10,525 nucleotides of DNA from Methylomonas sp. (lineage in GTDB: Bacteria; Pseudomonadota; Gammaproteobacteria; Methylococcales; Methylomonadaceae), in the NCBI GenBank assembly GCA_026988195.1, contig JALSLS010000358.1, positions 1-10,525 on the forward strand, in the 5' to 3' direction. Shown here one piece after another: positions 5,834 to 10,525 of this stretch. A program made the translations under genes and the position numbers. The notes beneath the pieces were generated by a model. The model was not told the origin of the DNA. It worked only from the letters and a program-made list of their open reading frames with translations, and ran no database searches. Position 1 is the first letter of the stretch. Every line of letters begins with the position of its first letter.

Positions 5834-6213
5834 ATGGAATATCACGAAAAAAGTGTAGAGAAGAAGGCGTTCATCCTCGTTTTTTATGTGATCGTATGTC
5901 TGAATCAATTGCCCCTGGTGAAACCATTTATGCCGATGGCGGACCGTTCGACGAGGGCTGGGTTGATGTTCTTTATGGCGAAGGCTCAGGTATCGGCTAT
6001 GCTCAATTTAAAATCATTCACAGTGATGCAGTCATGCTGCCACTTCTTCAGAAAATCGAATCTGAAGAAAAAAAGGTCTGGCAAATGTATGAGCAATTAA
6101 AGCTTGAAGCTCGAAGAATTGTTAAAGACAGGCATCGAGCTAAAGTTGATGTTCAATACCTGATTGAGCTTTATAAGTTGTGCGTTTCGATGACGTATAT
6201 AAAGTGTAAATAG
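5834..6213 (+). CDS. Small unknown protein, frame broken by one base at an A6 run
   Basis: The frame from 5896 to the stop at 6213 (105 residues, with GGPFDEGWVDVLYGEGSG, then a charged helical half) looks coding, but its ATG has no Shine-Dalgarno sequence. It is open upstream back to a TGA at 5815. Another frame has an ATG at 5834 with AGG at good spacing and runs MEYHEK up to six A (5847-5852). One extra A, or a -1 slip of AAA there, joins the two frames into a continuous 126-residue protein reading MEYHEKKCREEGVHP and onward. The gene is divergent from the par operon and ends before a 7-bp tandem repeat and a terminator. I do not recognise the family. The break may be a sequencing indel, a real mutation or a recoding site. 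Confidence 0.6.
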
Positions 6214-6222
6214 CTACTAATC

Positions 6223-6269
6223 ACTATTAACTATTAACTATTAACTATTAACTATTAACTATTAACTAT
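6223..6269. repeat. 7-bp tandem repeat, 6.7 copies
   Basis: The unit ACTATTA is repeated six times perfectly, followed by ACTAT. It begins 9 bases after the stop of the small unknown gene and ends before a terminator. Such arrays change length by slippage. It is too short-unit and spacer-free to be a CRISPR array, and no Rep-binding role is evident. Confidence 0.9.
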
Positions 6270-6285
6270 GAAAAACTTTAATAAT

Positions 6286-6317
6286 AAAAAGAGGCGCTTT
6301 TTAGTGCCTCTTTTTTT
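6286..6317 (+). terminator. Intrinsic terminator after the small unknown gene
   Basis: AAAAAGAGGC (6286-6295) pairs with GCCTCTTTTT (6306-6315) around a 10-base loop, followed by more T. The A-run on the left makes it work in both directions. Between here and 6519 there is no gene. That stretch is very AT-rich and includes AGTATTAC twice (6386-6393 and 6410-6417). Confidence 0.82.
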
Positions 6318-6519
6318 ATGCTTTTTTAAAACAAACTCAGCAATACAGCGGCGACCACCTAATAATATACATAATATTATATGTGAGTATTACGTCATAT
6401 TTCCATATAAGTATTACACTATAAGTTATTAATATAATTAATAAAATATCATTTTTAGCACTGACTTTATTAACTAAATGTTCTATCATTGAGCTATAAC
6501 AAATAAAAAAGGAGTATCA

Positions 6520-6552
6520 ATGAAAGTTCTACCCCATAGTGTTGCAAACTGA
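6520..6552 (+). CDS. 10-codon ORF with strong ribosome-binding site
   Basis: AAAAAAGGAG lies 6 bases before an ATG that opens the frame MKVLPHSVAN, ending in TGA. A terminator hairpin follows about 20 bases later. The strong Shine-Dalgarno sequence in front of so short a frame suggests either a leader peptide, or the 5' stub of a gene whose body has been lost or exchanged by recombination. Translation is unproven. Confidence 0.35.
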   Translation: MKVLPHSVAN

Positions 6553-6572
6553 ATAGAATACCTACCACCTCC

Positions 6573-6605
6573 CCCCGTTTTTCCCATGAATCGGGGATTT
6601 TTTTT
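6573..6605 (+). terminator. Intrinsic terminator upstream of the recombinase gene
   Basis: CCCCG (6573-6577) pairs with CGGGG (6592-6596) over a 14-base loop, and eight T (6598-6605) follow. It would end the transcript carrying the 10-codon ORF and insulate the recombinase gene. Confidence 0.62.
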
Positions 6606-6606
6606 G

Positions 6607-6615
6607 TGCTATAGT
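6607..6615 (+). promoter_or_regulatory. Extended -10 promoter of the recombinase gene
   Basis: TGCTATAGT is an extended -10 that directly follows the terminator T-run. No good -35 is visible. The start would be near 6622, inside the inverted repeat at 6615-6642, so a protein on that repeat would block transcription. Confidence 0.45.
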
Positions 6616-6642
6616 GAAACAAAACATAAATGATTTGTTTCA
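6615..6642. repeat. 28-bp inverted repeat before the recombinase gene
   Basis: TGAAACAAA (6615-6623) and TTTGTTTCA (6634-6642) are exact reverse complements around 10 bases. The total of 28 bp can be read as 11 + 6 + 11, the geometry of a tyrosine-recombinase core site such as dif, although the sequence does not match dif. It immediately precedes the AGAGGAAA ribosome-binding site of the recombinase. It may be its strand-exchange site, its operator, or both. Confidence 0.5.
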
Positions 6643-6651
6643 AGAGGAAAT

Positions 6652-7278
6652 ATGGCAGAAATTTCAGCCGAAATGCGGATTTTTTCGGGAGCTGGTGAGC
6701 GACTTTATTTAACTGAAGCGGAAAGGCACAGATTTTTAGAATCTGCTTTAGAAGAAACTAGAGAAAACCGTGTGTTTTGTTCGATTCTTCATTATACAGG
6801 CTGCCGACCATCGGAAGCGTTAGAGCTGACACCCGATAAAATTCTAATCAATGAAAAAGTTATTATTTTTCGTTCTTTGAAAAAAAGAAAATTCGATAAC
6901 AAAGGAAATATTAAATTACCGCAATATCGACAAGTTCCCGTGCCGGATAGATTGATTGAAGAATTAGATTTAGTTTTTGATTTAAGGCGAATTGCCAAAA
7001 CAGGAAAAGGCAAAGATTTACCTTTGTGGCCAATGAGCAGAGCAACATCATGGCGAATGGTAAAAAAAGTTATGGCTAGAGCAAATATTAAAGGAAAACA
7101 GGCTACATCCAAAGGATTAAGGCATGGATTCGGTATTGCTATGCTTTCAGGTGAAAGAGCTTTGCCTATTACTATCCTAAGAGACTTGATGGGGCATTCA
7201 GACAGTAAGATTACAGAAATTTATCTTCAAGCAGTCGGGGTAGAAAAAAGGAACATGGTGATGAACGCATGGCAGTAG
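6652..7278 (+). CDS. Short tyrosine site-specific recombinase
   Basis: This 208-residue protein is the catalytic domain of the phage-integrase family, with almost none of the N-terminal core-binding domain (full members are usually 300-400 residues). Visible catalytic positions are R52 in TGCRPSEAL, a basic loop near K77-K80, R157 in KGLRHGFG, H182 in MGHSDS and the nucleophile Y191 in ITEIYLQ. The first histidine of the usual HxLRH is K154 here. It could resolve plasmid multimers, invert or integrate DNA. A short length with all key residues suggests a compact, functional form rather than a fragment, and AGAGGAAA precedes the ATG. The zinc-ribbon gene overlaps its end by 10 bases. Target site unknown; the 28-bp repeat just upstream is the local candidate. 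Confidence 0.88.
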   Translation: MAEISAEMRIFSGAGERLYLTEAERHRFLESALEETRENRVFCSILHYTGCRPSEALELTPDKILINEKVIIFRSLKKRKFDNKGNIKLPQYRQVPVPDRLIEELDLVFDLRRIAKTGKGKDLPLWPMSRATSWRMVKKVMARANIKGKQATSKGLRHGFGIAMLSGERALPITILRDLMGHSDSKITEIYLQAVGVEKRNMVMNAWQ

Positions 7279-7442
7279 AAAATACATTGTCAGCAGGGGC
7301 GATATTGGCTTCAAAAAGAAAGATTGAAAGCAAGATATGCCCGGTTTGCAAAGAAGAGTTTGAAGGAATTAAGAAAGCTATATTTTGCTCAAATAAGTGC
7401 CGACAAAAAGATAAATACCAAAGAAATAAATTGACACAATAG
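7269..7442 (+). CDS. Small zinc-ribbon protein overlapping the recombinase gene
   Basis: This is a 57-residue protein with two cysteine pairs, CPVC (C24, C27) and CSNKC (C40, C44), spaced as a zinc ribbon, and a very basic C terminus (RQKDKYQRNK). It starts at an ATG 10 bases before the end of the recombinase gene in another frame, with GGTGA about 7 bases upstream, so the two are probably translated together. The fold suggests nucleic-acid binding or a partner that helps the recombinase. I do not recognise a named family. The codon pattern and intact zinc ligands argue that it is a real gene despite its small size. Its last codons overlap the promoter of the next gene. Confidence 0.7.
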   Translation: MAVENTLSAGAILASKRKIESKICPVCKEEFEGIKKAIFCSNKCRQKDKYQRNKLTQ

Positions 7443-7459
7443 CGTTATTGTATTAAAAT
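7431..7459 (+). promoter_or_regulatory. Near-consensus sigma70 promoter with operator-like repeat
   Basis: A perfect -35, TTGACA (7431-7436), and a -10, TAAAAT (7454-7459), are 17 bp apart. The spacer holds the inverted repeat ACAATA/TATTGT (7436-7451, 4-bp centre), well placed for a repressor. It drives the two small genes at 7493-8052. Confidence 0.72.
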
Positions 7460-7492
7460 AACCCATACTTTAAATATTTATTAGGTCTATAT

Positions 7493-7708
7493 ATGACAAC
7501 CATGATTTCAGAAGTCTATGCGGCATTTAGAAAAGCTGGGGTTCCAGAAGAAGATGCTCGTATGGCTGCCGAAGCTTTGTCGGCAGAAAGTTTGGCAACT
7601 AAGGATGATATTAGAAAGCTTGATAAAGAACTTTTAATTATCAAATGGATGCTAGGATTAATTATTGCTATTCAGGTCATGCCGATATTAAGGTCTTTAT
7701 TAACATAG
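7493..7708 (+). CDS. Small tail-anchored membrane protein of unknown function
   Basis: This is a 71-residue protein. Residues 1-45 are helical and charged (GVPEEDARMAAEAL, then ATKDDIRKLDKEL), and residues about 47-67 form one hydrophobic helix (LLIIKWMLGLIIAIQVMPIL) near the C terminus. This layout recalls DUF1640-like coiled-coil membrane proteins found on plasmids and phages, but the match is by general pattern only. The ATG at 7493 has AGG 7 bases upstream; an in-frame ATG two codons later has none. It is first in a two-gene unit behind the promoter at 7431-7459, 14 bases before the next gene. It could be an accessory or toxin-like factor; no function is assigned. Confidence 0.65.
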   Translation: MTTMISEVYAAFRKAGVPEEDARMAAEALSAESLATKDDIRKLDKELLIIKWMLGLIIAIQVMPILRSLLT

Positions 7709-7722
7709 TATGAGGAAAGGAT

Positions 7723-8052
7723 ATGATTGATATAAACGCAACGATGACCTTAGATGGAGTTTATCTTGATATTTTCAAACAAGCATTGCAAGGATATTGT
7801 CAGAATGGCCAAGACCCAGAAATGGCAACTGAGAAAGCATTAAATGTCGTTAAAGCAGTAATTCAAAAAGCTTTAAACGAAAGTGATAATACACTTTCTA
7901 TTGATGTTTTTACTGGGTTACAAAAAATCGAACATATTTCAGGTAAAAAAATTCCAGAAACTAAGTTATATCATGTCAATAAGGCACTAAGAGAAGGAAT
8001 TACACCTGAAAATATTATATCTAACAACCCAGAACTTTTTGAACCAAAATAA
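7723..8052 (+). CDS. Unknown 109-residue protein
   Basis: The ATG follows AGGAAAGG at good spacing, 14 bases after the small membrane-protein gene, so the two are probably co-transcribed. The product is soluble and mostly helical, with no signal peptide, cysteine motif or membrane segment. Its features are an acidic C-terminal third and a stretch GITPENIISNNPELF that looks like a short helix-loop element. I recognise no family. Its pairing with a small membrane protein under a possibly repressed promoter would be compatible with an accessory or two-component stability module, but nothing in the sequence shows this. Confidence 0.6.
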   Translation: MIDINATMTLDGVYLDIFKQALQGYCQNGQDPEMATEKALNVVKAVIQKALNESDNTLSIDVFTGLQKIEHISGKKIPETKLYHVNKALREGITPENIISNNPELFEPK

Positions 8053-8372
8053 AGGAAAGATAAAAAGATGCTCGGCACAGGCCAACCCCAGCCCAATTAA
8101 GAGAAAGAGCATTGGGCTAGGCTAGGCAGAAGCATAATTTTCTTGATATGGGTAAAGGGACGCTGCGCTTGGCTGGCTAAAAAAAGATAGAGCCTTTTTT
8201 GAGCTGGCCCCCCTTGACCTTTTAACTAAGCGAATTGGATTGTTTAGAGTTTTGAAATTTAGAATGAATTAATTTCATTTTTAATTTCAAAGCCAGCAAG
8301 CGATAGTGCGGTAGGTTAATAAAAAAGCGAATAGTTTATTTGTACAATTTATAATTGAAAGGCATAAAAAAT
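8053..8372. other. Gene-free gap between convergent units, with hairpins
   Basis: This gap of about 320 bases separates the plus-strand unit from the minus-strand virB operon. It contains a 7-bp repeat, GCCCAAT (8091-8097)/ATTGGGC (8111-8117), and an imperfect hairpin, GCT-A7-G (8176-8186) with CTTTTTT-G-AGC (8194-8204). A 9-bp AT-rich repeat, TTTGAAATT (8251-8259)/AATTTCAAA (8283-8291), is also present. Bases 8,085-8,215 are clearly more GC-rich than their surroundings. No classical terminator with a clean T-run is visible, though the 8176-8204 hairpin may slow transcription. Confidence 0.45.
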
Positions 8373-9380
8373 TTATCTTCTAGATATCGAGTTGTTTCCT
8401 CGTAACCTATTTGCAGCAGCTTGAGCTAGATGCTTCGTATTTTGATACCCTCTTTGGGTGCTTTGTATTCCTTTCATTACATTTTTAGGTGTGTTTTTAG
8501 CACTACTTAAACCAGATTTAGTGGCATTATAGAGTGATCTTCCTGCACCTAATGTAGATAATGCTATGCCACCACCTAATGCAGATGCAATAGGTAAAAT
8601 TTGTCTTAAAACATATATTCCTATCAAAGAATATCCAATAATAGAAACAGAATCAAAAGCTTCAATATCATCTTTATTTAAAAGATCAAGGTCTGCAATT
8701 TCTGTTAATGTAAAACCAATGATTAATCGTAGAACACCACCAACTAGTAAAGAAATAATAATAAAATTAAAACATTGTCCTAACCAAGCATCAAAGAATC
8801 TTTTTGTAGACTCAAACATGGTTAATATTATAAATATCGGGCCAACACTAACTAAAACTGCAAGTGCCATTTTCGATAAAATTAATAAAAATGCGGCAAT
8901 AGCAGTTAGGAAAATCCCCAACCCCCAGACAAATAAAGCTATTGCTGTTAATGCAAAATCAGAAACACCAAGAGTGCTTAATTCATCAGACTTGTTTTTA
9001 AATGCCCATCCAGCCGCCCATATTTCATTAATAGTATTATCAAGATATTCACCAGTAGTCGTAGCAGCTCCATTGGCGGTAATTGCTAATAAATGATCAG
9101 GTAGAGCAGTTAAAAAATCACCAACAAATCCATTGTAATGACCTATATTAAGAGCAATGGCCACAATAATTGTTAATCTTACAATTCGTGTAAAACCATC
9201 TGTTACAAATTCATTGATCTGCCCTCTGATTGTCAACCAACCCCATAGCATCATATAAATTGTAAGCATCACAGATACAACAGGTGTTATATCTGTGATT
9301 ACTGCTTCAATTACATCTGAAGTATAAGTATTTAAAGTTGAATCTAAGTTCTCAAAAATATCTACAAAAATTGTAACCAT
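8373..9380 (-). CDS. virB6: VirB6/TrbL-family inner-membrane type IV secretion protein
   Basis: This is a 335-residue polytopic membrane protein. Hydrophobic helices fall near residues 33-50, 66-80, 142-168, 169-188, 204-225 and 247-270, followed by a Gly/Ser-rich and then basic cytoplasmic-type tail (about 268-335). The central pair with SKMALAVLVSVGPIFIILTMF, then FFDAWLGQCFNFIII, is typical of the VirB6/TrbL family. VirB6 sits at the base of the transfer channel and helps substrate passage from the inner membrane. It is last of three minus-strand genes, 20 bases after the lipoprotein gene. The ribosome-binding site (AGAG) is weak. No virB7-virB11 gene follows on this strand, so the remaining channel genes must lie elsewhere. 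Confidence 0.9.
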   Translation of the reverse strand: MVTIFVDIFENLDSTLNTYTSDVIEAVITDITPVVSVMLTIYMMLWGWLTIRGQINEFVTDGFTRIVRLTIIVAIALNIGHYNGFVGDFLTALPDHLLAITANGAATTTGEYLDNTINEIWAAGWAFKNKSDELSTLGVSDFALTAIALFVWGLGIFLTAIAAFLLILSKMALAVLVSVGPIFIILTMFESTKRFFDAWLGQCFNFIIISLLVGGVLRLIIGFTLTEIADLDLLNKDDIEAFDSVSIIGYSLIGIYVLRQILPIASALGGGIALSTLGAGRSLYNATKSGLSSAKNTPKNVMKGIQSTQRGYQNTKHLAQAAANRLRGNNSISRR

Positions 9381-9400
9381 ATTATTTTTCTCTTACTTTA

Positions 9401-9622
9401 TTAATGATAAGGACTTCCTGTTGTTTTTTTCCTTAATTCAATACCTTTCTTTTTTAAAAAAGTCGTAACTTGCATTTTGCATTGATCGCGTTTATTTGCA
9501 TTATTAATAGGGATACATTCTTCCATTGATTGTGGATTAATAACTTCCACATCTTCTTCTTCAAAACAACCAGTACTTAATATGGCCAGAGCAGTGATTA
9601 CAACAATATTTTTTTTATTCAT
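9401..9622 (-). CDS. Small lipoprotein in the transfer operon (EexN/VirB7-like position)
   Basis: This 73-residue protein has a signal peptide ending in the lipobox LSTGC (acylated Cys19), followed by an acidic stretch and two further cysteines (C36, C48), which could form a disulfide. It lies between virB5 and virB6 with gaps of 21 and 20 bases, and AGGA precedes the ATG. In many P-type transfer operons this slot holds a small lipoprotein, either the entry-exclusion protein (EexN family) or a VirB7-like pilotin. The two-cysteine pattern suits EexN slightly better. Oddly, its last 12 residues (62-73) share the motif ELRKKxxGSPYH with the end of neighbouring VirB5, though with different codons. 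The precise role is undecided. Confidence 0.75.
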   Translation of the reverse strand: MNKKNIVVITALAILSTGCFEEEDVEVINPQSMEECIPINNANKRDQCKMQVTTFLKKKGIELRKKTTGSPYH

Positions 9623-9643
9623 TTTTTTCCTAAAAGTTAAAAA

Positions 9644-10354
9644 TTAATGGTAAGGGCTTCCAAAGGCTTTTTTTCGTAGTTCATAACCTTGTTGTTTTCT
9701 GGTTTCCCAAAAAGATTCTCTTGCCTGGTTTAAAGCTATTAATTTATTGCCCTCATTCGTAAGCATTGCTTGTTCTGCATTGATACGAGCGGTTAAGTCG
9801 GCAATATCTTTACTATCGGGTGTATCGTTCACTTTGTCTAGTAAAATTTGTAAGTTGTTTGTTCTCAGGTTAATCTCATTAAAGGCTTTTTCTGATAAAG
9901 CACTGTTAATTGCAATTTGATTTTGAGCTGCTACAAAAGCTATGCCAGCTAATGAGTCTGGGTCAAGTTCAGTATCCTCTATGTCAAGAATTTTTGCCCC
10001 TTCTCTAAGCGCAGCAACTCTGTCTTGAAGATCATCATAATCACCTCCCATGATTCCAGCAGACAATTGTAAAATATCTTGATACTCAGCAGGAATATAG
10101 TAACGACTAGCGGGATTATTAACGAGGTCCGCCATGTTTCTAATACCAGTAATAGATTCATAATTTTTTATTGCTTGGTCATACTGATCTATTAGTTGAT
10201 CGTATTGCAATTTCATATCTGCAACTTGTTTTGCCCAACTTATTGCATCTTTAGCGATTGAGGTTGCATCAATTACGGGAACGCCTGCATTTGCATTACT
10301 TGTTTGTAAAATAAAAAGTACGCTTAAAAAAACGTAATTTATTAAGTTTTTCAT
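9644..10354 (-). CDS. virB5: VirB5/TraC-family minor pilus protein
   Basis: This 236-residue protein has a cleavable signal peptide (residues 1-23, cleavage at ANA/GVPV) and a mature start GVPVIDATSIAK typical of the VirB5/TraC family. A long amphipathic helical region (QLIDQYDQAIKNYESITGIR) and an Ala-rich helical C-terminal half follow. VirB5 caps the conjugative pilus and helps contact the recipient cell. AAGGAA lies 8 bases before the ATG. It is the first gene of the three in this unit. VirB4 would usually precede it; instead a probable insertion-sequence end begins about 45 bases upstream. The last 12 residues (225-236) match the tail of the adjacent lipoprotein. Family assignment is firm. 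Confidence 0.88.
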   Translation of the reverse strand: MKNLINYVFLSVLFILQTSNANAGVPVIDATSIAKDAISWAKQVADMKLQYDQLIDQYDQAIKNYESITGIRNMADLVNNPASRYYIPAEYQDILQLSAGIMGGDYDDLQDRVAALREGAKILDIEDTELDPDSLAGIAFVAAQNQIAINSALSEKAFNEINLRTNNLQILLDKVNDTPDSKDIADLTARINAEQAMLTNEGNKLIALNQARESFWETRKQQGYELRKKAFGSPYH

Positions 10355-10399
10355 TCGAAAGATTCCTTAAGGCTAATTATCAAGGTGGTATATTTTGTT

Positions 10400-10525
10400 G
10401 GTAGTGGGTTAAATGTGTGTAATATAAAAATAATAGAATAAGAAAGCAATTTGTAGCATTATACTTTCATGAAATATTATCAAGAAATAACCTGTCCTAA
10501 CTGTAAGAATAACAACCTAATGAAA
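10400..10525 (+). mobile_element. Probable left end of an insertion sequence (partial)
   Basis: The sequence from about 10400 (GGTAGTGGGTTAAATGTGTG) begins with GGT and is followed by an AT-rich stretch and a zinc-finger ORF. This is the layout of IS1-family ends, which start GGT. The right end lies outside the window, so neither the terminal repeat nor a target duplication can be verified. Confidence 0.35.
10469..10525 (+). CDS. Start of an IS1-type transposase or InsA-like protein (partial)
   Basis: An ATG at 10469 opens a frame that reads MKYYQEITCPNCKNNNLMK and runs off the right edge. The CPNC pair directly after a short N terminus resembles the zinc-finger beginning of IS1-family InsA/transposase proteins. 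Only 19 residues are visible, no strong ribosome-binding site is seen, and other zinc-ribbon proteins would fit. It is divergent from virB5, so it was probably brought in by insertion. Confidence 0.45.
   Translation, partial: MKYYQEITCPNCKNNNLMK

Noticed and set aside
6223..6269. Tandem units considered as CRISPR repeats or Rep iterons
   Set aside because: Units are 7 bp with no spacers, and they lie far from rep and its likely origin.
6360..6392. AT-rich stretch with TATACAT words resembling a dif site
   Set aside because: Only the central TATACA-like word matches. The outer arms do not fit a Xer site, and the base composition makes such words common here.
8068..8100. 10-codon frame MLGTGQPQPN after the 109-residue gene
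   Set aside because: The nearest Shine-Dalgarno-like motif is too far upstream and the stop lies inside a hairpin arm. Its equal length to the ORF at 6520 looks like chance.
8566..9096. Long open frame opposite virB6
   Set aside because: It is the antisense shadow of a well-recognised membrane-protein gene, with no ribosome-binding site or recognisable product.

Overview
The window is an AT-rich stretch of a plasmid, or of a plasmid-like integrated element. It most likely comes from a gammaproteobacterium: gene types, Shine-Dalgarno sites and sigma70 promoters all fit, but no gene fixes the genus. It joins a replication and partition backbone (about 1-5,700) to an accessory region (about 5,830-8,100) and part of a P-type (VirB-like) type IV secretion operon (8,373-10,354). 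At the right edge a probable insertion sequence begins.

Left part, minus strand: a KfrA-type coiled-coil DNA-binding protein (502-1491) has its own promoter and ATTACATAAT-type operator repeats. A gene-free stretch follows (about 1,600-2,343), holding a large nested stem-loop and a GC-rich hairpin cluster just downstream of rep, where a ColE2-like origin would be expected. The replicase/primase-type Rep is at 2344-3744. Its roughly 247-nt leader is fully readable. It has a minus-strand sigma70 promoter at 3998-4026 and an opposing extended -10 promoter that makes an antisense RNA of about 130 nt. It also has a bidirectional terminator, a 21-codon leader ORF overlapping the rep start, and a perfect hairpin abutting the rep start codon. 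Next come three overlapping minus-strand partition genes: a ribbon-helix-helix protein, a ParA ATPase with a degenerate P-loop, and a third protein in the ParB position.

Middle, plus strand: a small gene that reads as intact only across a one-base shift in an A6 run, a 7-bp tandem repeat, and two terminators around a 10-codon ORF. Then comes a short tyrosine recombinase preceded by a 28-bp inverted repeat of dif-like geometry, a zinc-ribbon gene overlapping its 3' end, and two small unknown genes behind a near-consensus promoter.

Right part, minus strand: VirB5, a small lipoprotein in the place often held by EexN/VirB7-like proteins, and VirB6. VirB5 and the lipoprotein end in the same C-terminal motif (ELRKKxxGSPYH) written with different codons. 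The rest of the secretion operon is not in the window. A plus-strand zinc-finger ORF resembling the start of an IS1-type transposase runs off the right edge.

Together the genes describe a low-copy, antisense-controlled, actively partitioned replicon with a conjugation or transfer module. The most notable signals are the rep leader architecture, the shared VirB5/lipoprotein tail, the atypical ParA P-loop, the frameshifted small gene and the recombinase-linked inverted repeat.
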